A stretch of DNA of 22,057 nucleotides from JAKAFX01 sp043196285 (lineage in GTDB: Archaea; Thermoplasmatota; Thermoplasmata; Thermoplasmatales; Thermoplasmataceae): NCBI GenBank assembly GCA_043196285.1, contig JBBYJL010000018.1, positions 1 through 22,057 of the forward strand, in the 5' to 3' direction. The first letter of the stretch is position 1, and each line of letters begins with the position of its first letter. This document shows positions 15,329 through 21,857 of the stretch, in pieces. The position numbers and the translations under genes were made by a program. The notes beneath the pieces are model-generated. The model did no database searches. It worked only from the letters and a program-made list of their open reading frames with translations, and was not told the DNA's origin.

Positions 15329-15608
15329 CGGTTGCGCTCTCTGTGATGCAACCTGGGGAAATTACTGGAGAGAGATTGAGGGAGAGAATACATTCTTCTG
15401 CTGCAGCATATGTGCTGATGCATACGAAAACATGGTTAAGAGGGTGAAGCAGGAAACCGGATGGGATGAAATTAACTATCTGGAGATTTCAGGAAATTAT
15501 TCAATGGGAAGGACCTGTTATGCGACTCACAGCGGTGATCGTCTTGATTTCTTCTTTAGGCACGAGGATGGCGAGATCACAGAATTCAGGATAATAGCCA
15601 GGAATTAA
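15312..15608 (+). CDS. Ta0938-like zinc-binding protein
   Basis: 98 residues from a TTG at 15312; longer in-frame starts at ATG 15285 or TTG 15252 are possible. Cysteines are arranged as SGCALCDATWGNYW (CxxC) and FFCCSICADAYENM (CCxxC), followed by beta strands to the C-terminus (DRLDFFFRHEDG, then ITEFRIIARN). I recognise a likeness to the Thermoplasma acidophilum Ta0938 family, a small zinc-binding protein with solved structure but unknown function. With the TTG start it overlaps the upstream heme-oxygenase-like gene by 17 nt, suggesting coupled translation and a joint role; a metal or redox accessory role is only inference. A G-rich GGGGTAAGG lies just before the proposed start. Confidence 0.75.
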   Translation: MKRNYSGCALCDATWGNYWREIEGENTFFCCSICADAYENMVKRVKQETGWDEINYLEISGNYSMGRTCYATHSGDRLDFFFRHEDGEITEFRIIARN

Positions 15609-15677
15609 CAGATGATTTCTCATACGCAGTGCTGTGATGAATAAGATACTGGCTTGTAATCCTCATTAATACTTAAG

Positions 15678-15687
15678 TTTTAAATAA
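15678..15687 (+). promoter_or_regulatory. TATA box of the Hsp20 gene
   Basis: TTTTAAATAA, centred about 26 nt upstream of ATG 15708, with a purine/AT context (TACTTAAG) in front that could be the BRE. It predicts a leaderless mRNA. Confidence 0.65.
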
Positions 15688-15707
15688 CTTTCTTCCCTTA
15701 GTATGTT

Positions 15708-16088
15708 ATGTACGGTCCACTCAAGTATTATACCGAGGAATTTGTTAAGAATCTGGGTGACAGGGCAAAGGAAGTGCTTTCGTATATGTATCCTGCAGTA
15801 ACAATGAGCGAGGAATCTGGAGAGATACTTATTGAGGCTGATCTTCCTGGATTTGACAAGAAGGATATCAAGGTCAGGCTTGAGAACAATGCAGTGATTA
15901 TAAGTGCAACGAGGAAAATTGAGCCTAAAGGCAATGTCATGCTGAACCAGAGACCTGAAAAAATATACAAAAGGCTGAGGGTTCCTTACGAGATTGATCA
16001 GTCGGTTGACGTGAACGCAAAGTATGCCAATGGAATCCTCACTATTAAAGTTCCAGCAAAGGGGATGAAATCAGTCAAGATTGACTAA
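15708..16088 (+). CDS. hsp20: Small heat shock protein, Hsp20/alpha-crystallin family
   Basis: 126 residues, an ATP-independent holdase chaperone. The alpha-crystallin domain spans about residues 24-120, with ILIEADLPGFDKKDIKVRLE and YANGILTIKVPAKG, the A-x-x-x-n-GvL-type signature of the family. The N-terminal arm is short (about 25 residues). The C-terminus ends VKID, so the usual I/V-x-I oligomerisation motif may be the VKI itself. It has its own TATA box with leaderless spacing, is monocistronic, and faces the UbiB-like gene tail to tail. No regulator motif such as a Phr-site palindrome was identified. Confidence 0.94.
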   Translation: MYGPLKYYTEEFVKNLGDRAKEVLSYMYPAVTMSEESGEILIEADLPGFDKKDIKVRLENNAVIISATRKIEPKGNVMLNQRPEKIYKRLRVPYEIDQSVDVNAKYANGILTIKVPAKGMKSVKID

Positions 16089-16117
16089 TATAGAGAATCC
16101 CAACACATTATTTCCCT

Positions 16118-16134
16118 GAACCAGGCAATGGTTC
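16118..16134. repeat. 6-bp inverted repeat between convergent genes
   Basis: GAACCA-GGCAA-TGGTTC, placed between the stops of the Hsp20 gene (16088) and the UbiB-like gene (16165). It could be a transcript-end hairpin for either strand. There is no strong T-tract on either side. Confidence 0.4.
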
Positions 16135-16164
16135 CTGTATCCTCCTGCATGGAATTCAGGAATC

Positions 16165-17721
16165 TTATCCCTTTATCATCAGTACTATGAATGCAATCAG
16201 ATCTGCGATTATTGAAGGATAACCAAGTATAGGATCTGAATGTGCCAGATATATGGCACCAAGCAGAATGAATCCAAGAAATACTGACCCCGGTATCCTG
16301 TAATCCTTTTTTGCAACATGGTTTGAGTCCTGTTCATCAAGCCTTCTCTTAAGCAGAGGCAGAACATCAAGCCCCTTTTCCAGGGACACTAACGCTTTTT
16401 TCGCAAACATGGATAGCTGGTATGAGTACAATTCATTGAGCATACCCTCCCTGTAGAGTATCTGGCTTAGCACCCTTATGAACCTGAAATCTGGATCTAG
16501 CTGCCTGCATATCCCTTCCAGGAGTGATGACATCCTCATGTACAGTACCAGCGACCTGGGAAGGCGGAACGGAAACTCGAAGATGACATTGTTTGCTACT
16601 TCCAGTATTTCCCTTATCTCGCGTTCTTCCGGATTTACACCTCTCATTCCTGCTATGGATAGTTCTATTGTTCTTCGAATTACCCCCCGGTTGGCAGCCG
16701 GAGATAGCGCGTTCATATCCAGCAGGGAATCAATAATGATGTCCGGATCAGAATTCAGGAGCCCCATGTAGAGCGATAGAAGATCAAACCTTGTCTTTTT
16801 GTCCAGAGAACCTACCATCCCGAAATCATACAGAATCAACCTGCCATCGTCGCTCACTGAGACATTTCCAGGATGTGGGTCTGCATGAAAGATGTCGTCT
16901 CTAAGCAGCATCCTGAGGAACAGCAGATCCAGATGGAATGCAAGGGACTTCATGTCAATGCCCGCTGATCGGAGTTTCTCTACATCAGTGATCTTTATTC
17001 CGGGAATGTATTCCATGGTCAGGACATGTTTGCTCGACACCTCCGGGAATATCTGCGGAATGATCACGTTCTCCCTGTCCTGGATATTCCGCTTTATCCG
17101 GTCGATATTCGATGCTTCTTTCCTGTAGTCCGCTTCATCAAGGACCCTTGACGAGAAATCTGCAATGACATTATCAATACTCAGAAACAGAAATCTGTCC
17201 ATCCTGTTCCTGCCTAACCTGATCAGCCTCTTTATGATAATAAGATCCCGTTTTACAATCTCCTCTATCCTGGGACGCGTGACCTTGACCGCCACCTTCC
17301 TGCCATTATATTCTGCAAGGTAAACCTGACCGAGGGAGGCACCTGATATCGCCTTTATATTGAAATTCTTCAGTTCCTGATATCTTTCGCCAAGATCGGC
17401 CTTGATTGTTTCCTCGACTTCGTTGAACGGGGCCGGGGGAACATTGTCCTGGAGATCCTGAAACGATGCCAGATACTCCTTTGGCAGGAGATCAGGACGC
17501 GATGAGATGATCTGCCCCAGTTTTATATATGTTGGACCAAGTTCAATGAAAGTGTCTACAGCCTTTCTCCCGTGTTTCTCTCTTATTGGGTCCCACTCTT
17601 CAGCCTGTGATCCTCTTGCACTCTTCCTGTCCTTGAGATAATGCCTGAAAACAGGATATAGCTTGATTAGGACCTTGATCTCAGAACGCCTTATCCCTCT
17701 CTGGACAGTTTCAGTAGGCAT
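16165..17721 (-). CDS. ABC1/AarF/UbiB-family protein kinase-like protein with C-terminal membrane anchor
   Basis: About 518 residues from ATG 17721; a GTG at 17745 would add eight residues, but the TATA-like AATAATTATTAA (17746-17757) sits 30 nt before the ATG and almost on the GTG, so the ATG is preferred. The family-specific KxGQ motif is YIKLGQIISSRPDLLP, the Ala-rich loop is SGASLGQVYLAEYN (replacing the P-loop), the nucleotide-binding Lys is in VAVKVTRP, and the catalytic segments are HADPHPGN and YDFGMVG. The last about 45 residues contain two hydrophobic stretches (GSVFLGFILLGAIYLA and IADLIAFIVLMI), probably a membrane hairpin. Homologues support quinone or isoprenoid-lipid metabolism; the substrate here is unknown. 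It follows a helical protein gene on the same strand, with 72 nt between. Confidence 0.92.
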   Translation of the reverse strand: MPTETVQRGIRRSEIKVLIKLYPVFRHYLKDRKSARGSQAEEWDPIREKHGRKAVDTFIELGPTYIKLGQIISSRPDLLPKEYLASFQDLQDNVPPAPFNEVEETIKADLGERYQELKNFNIKAISGASLGQVYLAEYNGRKVAVKVTRPRIEEIVKRDLIIIKRLIRLGRNRMDRFLFLSIDNVIADFSSRVLDEADYRKEASNIDRIKRNIQDRENVIIPQIFPEVSSKHVLTMEYIPGIKITDVEKLRSAGIDMKSLAFHLDLLFLRMLLRDDIFHADPHPGNVSVSDDGRLILYDFGMVGSLDKKTRFDLLSLYMGLLNSDPDIIIDSLLDMNALSPAANRGVIRRTIELSIAGMRGVNPEEREIREILEVANNVIFEFPFRLPRSLVLYMRMSSLLEGICRQLDPDFRFIRVLSQILYREGMLNELYSYQLSMFAKKALVSLEKGLDVLPLLKRRLDEQDSNHVAKKDYRIPGSVFLGFILLGAIYLAHSDPILGYPSIIADLIAFIVLMIKG

Positions 17722-17745
17722 AACACCAGGAGAGACAATTATCAC

Positions 17746-17757
17746 TTAATAATTATT
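17746..17757 (-). promoter_or_regulatory. TATA-like element of the UbiB-like gene
   Basis: AATAATTATTAA on the minus strand, centred 30 nt upstream of ATG 17721 (leaderless spacing). It supports the ATG over the GTG at 17745. Confidence 0.55.
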
Positions 17758-17793
17758 TGAAGGAAAGCTTCAAAAGGATTCTGTCCGATATCA

Positions 17794-18303
17794 TTACCAG
17801 TAATCCTTGTTTATTAATTCATCGTAAAGATTCTGGATCTTGTTCTTTATCTGCAGTATCCCGTCGTTGAGAGATCCGATGGTGTTCTTGATCTTCTGGT
17901 TCTTGTATTCTGCAAGGAGAACCGAAAGCATTGGAAGCAGATCATTGTACATCTTGAGGGCATTAAGAAGAACGCTTCTGAGATCATCAACGTTGACCGG
18001 CTGATCTTCTGTGATCAGGTGATCGAGCATCTCATAATCCTTCACCACCTCATCCTCGGGAAGCTGATCCTGAGCAAATTCACCTGTTTCAATGGCATTC
18101 TTTATCTTTTCGATCTCCAATTTCTCCATGTTGATGAGATCGGTGAGAACGAGTTTCACATGGTCGAGCCTGGCATTCTTCCTGAGATTTTCATGGATAG
18201 ACATATTCTTCCTGAAAAGCCCAGTTATTTTTTCCATGAGATAAGCATTTATTTCTGCAGGTTTCCGGTTAGAAATTGTTTCTCCATATCTTTTCTCGCT
18301 CAT
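17794..18303 (-). CDS. All-helical protein of unknown function
   Basis: 169 residues, hydrophilic, rich in Lys, Glu, Leu and Asn, predicted entirely helical with coiled-coil character (DLINMEKLEIEKIKNAIETG and GSLNDGILQIKNKIQNLYDE). No cysteines, no signal peptide, no membrane segment. The arrangement of long helices separated by a central acidic linker (QDQLPEDEVVKDYEMLDH) could be a four-helix bundle of ferritin-like or structural type, but no metal-ligand pattern is convincing. A good TATA box (18326-18336) is 28 nt upstream of ATG 18303, indicating a leaderless mRNA. It precedes the UbiB-like gene on the same strand, but that gene seems to have its own promoter. I do not recognise the family. 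Confidence 0.75.
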   Translation of the reverse strand: MSEKRYGETISNRKPAEINAYLMEKITGLFRKNMSIHENLRKNARLDHVKLVLTDLINMEKLEIEKIKNAIETGEFAQDQLPEDEVVKDYEMLDHLITEDQPVNVDDLRSVLLNALKMYNDLLPMLSVLLAEYKNQKIKNTIGSLNDGILQIKNKIQNLYDELINKDYW

Positions 18304-18325
18304 TTCAGTTAATTAGATACAGACT

Positions 18326-18336
18326 CCTTTATAACT
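18326..18336 (-). promoter_or_regulatory. TATA box of the helical-protein gene
   Basis: AGTTATAAAGG on the minus strand, 28 nt upstream of ATG 18303. Confidence 0.6.
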
Positions 18337-18421
18337 TTTTCTGACACTTCATGTCAGTAATTGTCATTGTACCCAAAATTAATTCCTCATATGGTCTGAT
18401 CACACATCTTCTAAGAAGAAA

Positions 18422-18430
18422 ACATAATTA
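18422..18430 (+). promoter_or_regulatory. TATA-like element of the epimerase gene
   Basis: ACATAATTA, centred about 26 nt upstream of the GTG start at 18451, consistent with a leaderless transcript. Confidence 0.45.
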
Positions 18431-18431
18431 G

Positions 18432-18446
18432 CCGGATAAAATCCGG
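18432..18446 (+). promoter_or_regulatory. Palindromic operator-like site between TATA and start of the epimerase gene
   Basis: CCGGAT-AAA-ATCCGG, a perfect 6-bp inverted repeat with a 3-nt centre. It lies at about -19 to -5 relative to the GTG start, directly downstream of the TATA-like element. A dimeric regulator bound here would block initiation. The identity of any regulator is unknown. Confidence 0.5.
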
Positions 18447-18450
18447 TATC

Positions 18451-19101
18451 GTGCTTGTTTCCCCTTCTATTATATCCTCAAACCTTCTCCATCTTTCAGA
18501 TGAGATCGAAGAATGCCAGAAAGCCGGTATATATTCGTTTCACATAGATGTGATGGATGGACATTTCGTACCAAACTTAACGCTGGGGCCCGATTTTGTG
18601 AAGACCATGAGGAGATTCACCAAGACAAAACTAGAGTCACACCTGATGGTGGAAAGACCTGACAGGTACTACGGGGTTTTTCATGATGCCGGGTCCTCAA
18701 CCATTCTTGTCCATTTGGAATCACCTGTTAACACTGGCCGTCTCATAAGAGAGATGGAAAAAAATGGCATTCAGTATGGAATCGTAGTGAACCCAGAAAC
18801 TGATCTAAAAAAAGCATTTCCATTTATTGAAAATGCTGAAATCCTGCTCATAATGTCTGTTCACCCTGGTTTCTCTGGTCAGAGCTTTATAGAATCTACT
18901 GTGGGCAAGATTGTGGATGCAAGAAGATACATCGATGATGCTGGCCTGAAAACGAAGATAGAGGTTGATGGCGGGATCAACGACAGTACTGGTAAACTTG
19001 TTGCTAAAGCGGGAGCTGATATCCTGGTTTCAGCCTCATATATCTTCTCCGGTAACATTGCAGAGAGAATTTCCACTCTGAATTCGATTAAACCTGAGTA
19101 G
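18451..19101 (+). CDS. rpe: Ribulose-phosphate 3-epimerase
   Basis: 216 residues, TIM barrel; interconverts D-ribulose 5-phosphate and D-xylulose 5-phosphate in the non-oxidative pentose phosphate route. Visible hallmarks are SPSIISSNLLHLSDEI at the N-terminus, HIDVMDGHFVPNLTLGPD with metal-ligand His and catalytic Asp, ESHLMVERPDRY, MSVHPGFSGQSFIES, and EVDGGIND with the second catalytic Asp, then the phosphate-binding end. The start is GTG 18451, consistent with the upstream TATA spacing and the family's N-terminus. A palindrome lies between promoter and start. The 3' end overlaps the convergent MDR gene by 14 nt. Pentose synthesis in an archaeon with few oxidative-branch enzymes is a reasonable context. 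Allulose-phosphate epimerase activity is the main alternative. Confidence 0.94.
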   Translation: MLVSPSIISSNLLHLSDEIEECQKAGIYSFHIDVMDGHFVPNLTLGPDFVKTMRRFTKTKLESHLMVERPDRYYGVFHDAGSSTILVHLESPVNTGRLIREMEKNGIQYGIVVNPETDLKKAFPFIENAEILLIMSVHPGFSGQSFIESTVGKIVDARRYIDDAGLKTKIEVDGGINDSTGKLVAKAGADILVSASYIFSGNIAERISTLNSIKPE

Positions 19102-20068
19102 GCTCTATCACTACTCTGCCTGTGCTTTTTGATTTGAAATAGTTCATTGCCTCCCTGATGCTGTCTAGTCCAAATCGCCTTTCAACAGGCATCCTGATAT
19201 TCCCTGTCTTTGCAAGTCTCAGGATTTCATTCATGTCATCCCTGCTACCTCCAGTTGTTCCAAAAATTGAAATCTCTGAGCTGTAAATCTTTGATATGTC
19301 AAGTGTTGATTCTTTCCCGTTATAAATTCCGAACGTAACAATCCTCCCTCCTCTCTGTACATGATTGAAGGAATCAGCAAAAACAGAACTTCCCAGTGAG
19401 TTCAGAACTATGTTTGCCCTAAGATCCTGTGGAATCTCACCATACCTGTAAACCTTCTCTGCTCCATATTCTGAAATCCAAGGTTTTGCTGATACTGCAT
19501 ATACCTTCAGGCCCATGGATCGTGCAATCTGCATTGCCCAAAGACCTGTATTACCGGAAGCGCCGTACACAAGTATGCTTTCCCCTTTGTGAGGTTTCGT
19601 CCTTTTTATTGCATGATATGCGGTAAGCCCACCCACCGGAATACTCCCCGCAACATCTTTATCGATGTTGCCAACATTATAGACATTTCTTTCATCAACT
19701 TCAATTTCCTCGGCGTAAGAACCGTTGGTATTCACACCGAAGAGCCCACCATTCGTGCAGAGTTCTTCCCTTCCATCCAGACAGAAATCGCATGTTCCAT
19801 CAAAAAGGCGTGGATAAACTATTACATTATCTCCCTTCCTGATCGAGTGCCCAGAATTAAGTGCGACACCAAAGCATTCTGTACCAGGAATGTGCGGCAT
19901 AGGATTGATGCCGTAGATTATTTTCCCGTGTATGAGGTTGAAATCAACAGGATTGATGCCTGCCTGAACAACTTTGATCCTGATGTTCCCGGATGTTTCA
20001 TTTACATCGATGTTCTTGATCTTGAGATATTCCAATCCCTGTGGATTTTCCAGAACTGCCGCTTTCAT
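19088..20068 (-). CDS. Medium-chain dehydrogenase/reductase (MDR) superfamily oxidoreductase
   Basis: 326 residues from ATG 20068. GroES-like N-terminal domain (AAVLENPQGLEYLKIKNI, IKVVQAGINPVDFNLIHG, PHIPGTECFGVA) and Rossmann domain with VYGASGNTGLWAMQIARSMG for NAD(P). The catalytic-zinc Cys of classical alcohol dehydrogenases is replaced by the AGINPVD type of quinone and acryloyl-CoA-reductase relatives. Yet a partial structural-zinc lobe remains (CDFCLDGREELC, three Cys), so zinc content is uncertain. The start at 20068 is chosen because a TATA (20089-20097) is centred 25 nt upstream, whereas ATG 20110 would lie before it. It overlaps rpe tail to tail by 14 nt. Substrate unknown; an enoyl- or acryloyl-CoA-type reductase is one possibility. 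Confidence 0.88.
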   Translation of the reverse strand: MKAAVLENPQGLEYLKIKNIDVNETSGNIRIKVVQAGINPVDFNLIHGKIIYGINPMPHIPGTECFGVALNSGHSIRKGDNVIVYPRLFDGTCDFCLDGREELCTNGGLFGVNTNGSYAEEIEVDERNVYNVGNIDKDVAGSIPVGGLTAYHAIKRTKPHKGESILVYGASGNTGLWAMQIARSMGLKVYAVSAKPWISEYGAEKVYRYGEIPQDLRANIVLNSLGSSVFADSFNHVQRGGRIVTFGIYNGKESTLDISKIYSSEISIFGTTGGSRDDMNEILRLAKTGNIRMPVERRFGLDSIREAMNYFKSKSTGRVVIEPTQV

Positions 20069-20088
20069 AAATTTAAGATAGCTATGGG

Positions 20089-20097
20089 TTATAAGTA
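20089..20097 (-). promoter_or_regulatory. TATA box of the MDR oxidoreductase gene
   Basis: TACTTATAA on the minus strand, centred about 25 nt upstream of ATG 20068. Because it lies downstream of the alternative ATG 20110, it argues for the shorter protein. Confidence 0.55.
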
Positions 20098-20186
20098 TTT
20101 TAAGTGGCATCTGCAGTATTTTCTCAGCATCATCCGAATGAATGTCTAGCCGAAATCATAACCTACTGATCGGTTGTAGTTCGTTC

Positions 20187-20546
20187 TCAGTGCATGTCGT
20201 TTGGCCCTCCTTCATGTGTGGCTTCGTGTGCCTCCTTAAGAGTTCCATTTATGAACTCATTAATAACCGTATCCATCTTCCTTGCACCGGAAACATAAAT
20301 GTTAATTCTTCCCTTCGCGTACCTGAATGCTGGACCACCGATTCCAGCTGTGATAATTGCTGACGCTCTTTTCTCAATCACAGAATTTATTGCATGAATT
20401 CCTCTGGTCATCTTGGCTTTCATTGCAGGATTCTCATACTTTTCCACAATCCTGTACTTATTTCCGGAAATCTCGATCAGGACAAGTTCTGAACTTTCTC
20501 CAAGATCCTGAAGAATCTCATTTGACACTGTTGCACACACTAACAT
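20187..20546 (-). CDS. NifX/NifB C-terminal-like dinitrogenase iron-molybdenum cofactor domain protein
   Basis: 119 residues from ATG 20546. Short alpha/beta protein of the NifX/NifB/MTH1175 type: N-terminal strand MLVCATVSNEIL, then LVLIEISGNKYRIVEKYENP, the family segment SVIEKRASAIITAGIGGPAF, and YVSGARKMDTVINEFINGTL. The C-terminal tail HEATHEGGPNDMH is histidine-rich and could bind metal. In nitrogen fixers such domains carry Fe-S/Mo cofactor precursors; here there is no nitrogenase in view, so the role is probably iron-sulfur or metal-cluster related. A TATA (20566-20575) is 24 nt before the chosen ATG; ATG-equivalent starts upstream (20588) would include it and are rejected. It stands alone, with about 120 nt to the next minus-strand gene's stop. 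Confidence 0.82.
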   Translation of the reverse strand: MLVCATVSNEILQDLGESSELVLIEISGNKYRIVEKYENPAMKAKMTRGIHAINSVIEKRASAIITAGIGGPAFRYAKGRINIYVSGARKMDTVINEFINGTLKEAHEATHEGGPNDMH

Positions 20547-20565
20547 TCTTAACTTATCGCTTTCC

Positions 20566-20575
20566 GATAATAAAC
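20566..20575 (-). promoter_or_regulatory. TATA-like element of the NifX-like gene
   Basis: GTTTATTATC on the minus strand, centred about 24 nt upstream of ATG 20546, consistent with a leaderless mRNA. Confidence 0.5.
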
Positions 20576-20612
20576 ACAAACACCTCATATGTGAGGGTCT
20601 ACAGAGAAATTA

Positions 20613-20685
20613 TGCCGTGAGCCGGGATTGAACCAGCGACCTCCAGATCTTCAGTCTGGCGCTCTCCCTACTGAGCTATCACGGC
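20613..20685 (-). tRNA. tRNA-Phe (GAA anticodon), no intron
   Basis: Acceptor GCCGTGA (20685-20679) pairs with TCACGGC (20620-20614); discriminator A at 20613 and no encoded CCA. D arm AGCTCAGTAGGGAGAGC, anticodon arm CCAGA-CTGAAGA-TCTGG with GAA at 20650-20652, and T arm GCTGG-TTCAATC-CCGGC with one mismatched or wobble closing pair. A TATA-like GTTATTAAATC (20707-20717) is about 27 nt upstream. Confidence 0.95.
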
Positions 20686-20706
20686 TTGTGTGCCTGATCA
20701 CTTCCT

Positions 20707-20717
20707 GATTTAATAAC
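20707..20717 (-). promoter_or_regulatory. TATA box of tRNA-Phe
   Basis: GTTATTAAATC on the minus strand, centred about 27 nt from the mature tRNA 5' end, implying a very short precursor leader. Confidence 0.55.
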
Positions 20718-20890
20718 TTCCGCTTATTGATCTTGCGATTAGGCCGAAATAATTAAAGGACCACTCAGCTCGCCCGTCTCACATCATTTGCGTCAGCTTA
20801 GGCTGAATTCATCACTGTGGTCACTACTCTCAGAATAACCAGGCGATTAATAATTTTCCCCTGGGTCGTTGTGGAAAAAAGGGATAAGGG

Positions 20891-21132
20891 TCAGGACACT
20901 TTTGTGTGAAGTCCCGGATAAAGCTCCAAGTTACCATTTCTGAAATATTTTTCCTTCTTCATGCGTTCCTTATTTCTGTAACCGAAGGATATCTTCTCTA
21001 TAAGTGCGATCCTTGAACTGATTCCTGATGCTTTGGTTATATGATGTGTGAAATAGTTCAATATGTTACTGAGATGGACCTTCATAAGCTTGCTACATCT
21101 TTCATTGCTTCCACATATGATTGCTTATTCAT
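20891..21132 (-). pseudogene. ISL3-like transposase C-terminal remnant
   Basis: A 64-codon frame (20891-21085) reads LSNILNYFTHHITKASGISS, then IALIEKISFGYRNKERMKKE and ends with YFRNGNLELYPG. The order NILNYFxHHxT, SxIxxIE, GYRNxE and F(R)xGxLxLYP is the C-terminal region of ISL3-type DDE transposases as I know them. Just upstream a second frame (MNKQSYVEAMKDVASL, starting at 21132) continues the match after a one-base shift at about 21085-21088. The N-terminal DDE part is absent, so this is a decayed fragment. It lies between tRNA-Phe and tRNA-Pro. The family call is from memory of motifs, hence moderate confidence; that it is a transposase remnant is more secure than the exact family. Confidence 0.55.
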
Positions 21133-21181
21133 GAATACCAACTTTCTCAATATTTCTTAACTGCCCTGAATCCAACTCAAA

Positions 21182-21219
21182 ACTTAAATGTTAAGTAAAT
21201 CAACCCACAAGAAAGTGGG
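21182..21219. repeat. Two adjacent hairpins upstream of tRNA-Pro
   Basis: ACTTAA-ATG-TTAAGT (21182-21196), a perfect palindrome with a 3-nt centre, followed by CCCAC-AAGAAA-GTGGG (21204-21219). The pair lies beside the transposase remnant and 50 nt before tRNA-Pro. It may be the end of a mobile element, since IS200/IS605-type ends carry such subterminal hairpins, or part of a MITE. Confidence 0.4.
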
Positions 21220-21268
21220 AAGAGCCAGAAATATTTAGAACAACATAATGATTACCACATACTGAAAG

Positions 21269-21341
21269 GGGGCTGTGGGGTAGCTTGGCATCCTACGGGC
21301 TTTGGGAGCCTGAGACCCCGGTTCAAATCCGGGCAGCCCCA
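21269..21341 (+). tRNA. tRNA-Pro (UGG anticodon)
   Basis: Acceptor GGGGCTG (21269-21275) pairs with CAGCCCC (21334-21340); discriminator A at 21341, no encoded CCA. Anticodon arm CGGGC-TTTGGGA-GCCTG with UGG at 21303-21305, and T arm CCCGG-TTCAAAT-CCGGG. No intron. Its 3' end borders an AT-rich accessory-looking segment. Confidence 0.95.
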
Positions 21342-21413
21342 TTTAGAATTGGGGGATATAGATAAGCCGAAAACTTTTGTGATTTTTGATTTGAATATAT
21401 TAATAAGTAAATA

Positions 21414-21857
21414 TTATTCCTTTGAAACTGCTTTATTTTCTTTATCTAATTCTAATAGCTTTCTAGCAACCTTTTGCTTAACGTTGAAATGCTTTTTGCT
21501 TTTAATCAAAGATTTTTGGTAATACAAAGCTTGTTGTGATATTCCATTATTCTTAACATCCTTTGGCTTCAAGGATAGAATCCATTCCTTACACTCTAAA
21601 CTCTTGACAATTTCATGGTCATTTGAATATTCTAAATACTTAGCTTCTTCAATGCCTAATTGATTTTCTTCTAAGTTATTAGATTCCTTTCCTATGAACC
21701 TGATTCTGTCTGCAATGATGTGTTTTCTGTGGGCCACATGGCCGATGTAATCGAATTTGTTATCGTTATGCCTTATGTAAGCTGTTAACACATCATCAAG
21801 GGATTTCCAGTATTCATTAGAACGCAAAGGACCCCTGATATAATGGTCTGAGGACAT
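21414..21857 (-). CDS. AT-rich orphan protein with a possible helix-turn-helix C-terminus, function unknown
   Basis: 147 residues, hydrophilic, rich in Lys, Asn, Ile and Glu; codon use is clearly more AT-rich than that of the metabolic genes in this window. The segment WILSLKPKDVKNNGISQQAL followed by YYQKSLIKSKKHFNVKQKVA looks like a helix-turn-helix with GIS as the turn, as in many recombinase- or resolvase-associated DNA-binding segments. The N-terminal half (YIGHVAHRKHIIADRIRFIG) has no motif I can name. It may be the C-terminal piece of a larger broken protein. It lies just after tRNA-Pro, a common integration target, next to a transposase remnant, so an integrated-element origin is plausible but unproven. 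No homologue is recognised. Confidence 0.5.
   Translation of the reverse strand: MSSDHYIRGPLRSNEYWKSLDDVLTAYIRHNDNKFDYIGHVAHRKHIIADRIRFIGKESNNLEENQLGIEEAKYLEYSNDHEIVKSLECKEWILSLKPKDVKNNGISQQALYYQKSLIKSKKHFNVKQKVARKLLELDKENKAVSKE

Noticed and set aside
19589..20149. 186-codon plus-strand frame opposite the MDR gene
   Set aside because: Antisense shadow of a clear MDR enzyme; no hydrophobicity or domain pattern of its own.
21182..21219. CRISPR-like repeat pair
   Set aside because: The two hairpins differ in sequence and there is no repeat-spacer periodicity anywhere in the window.
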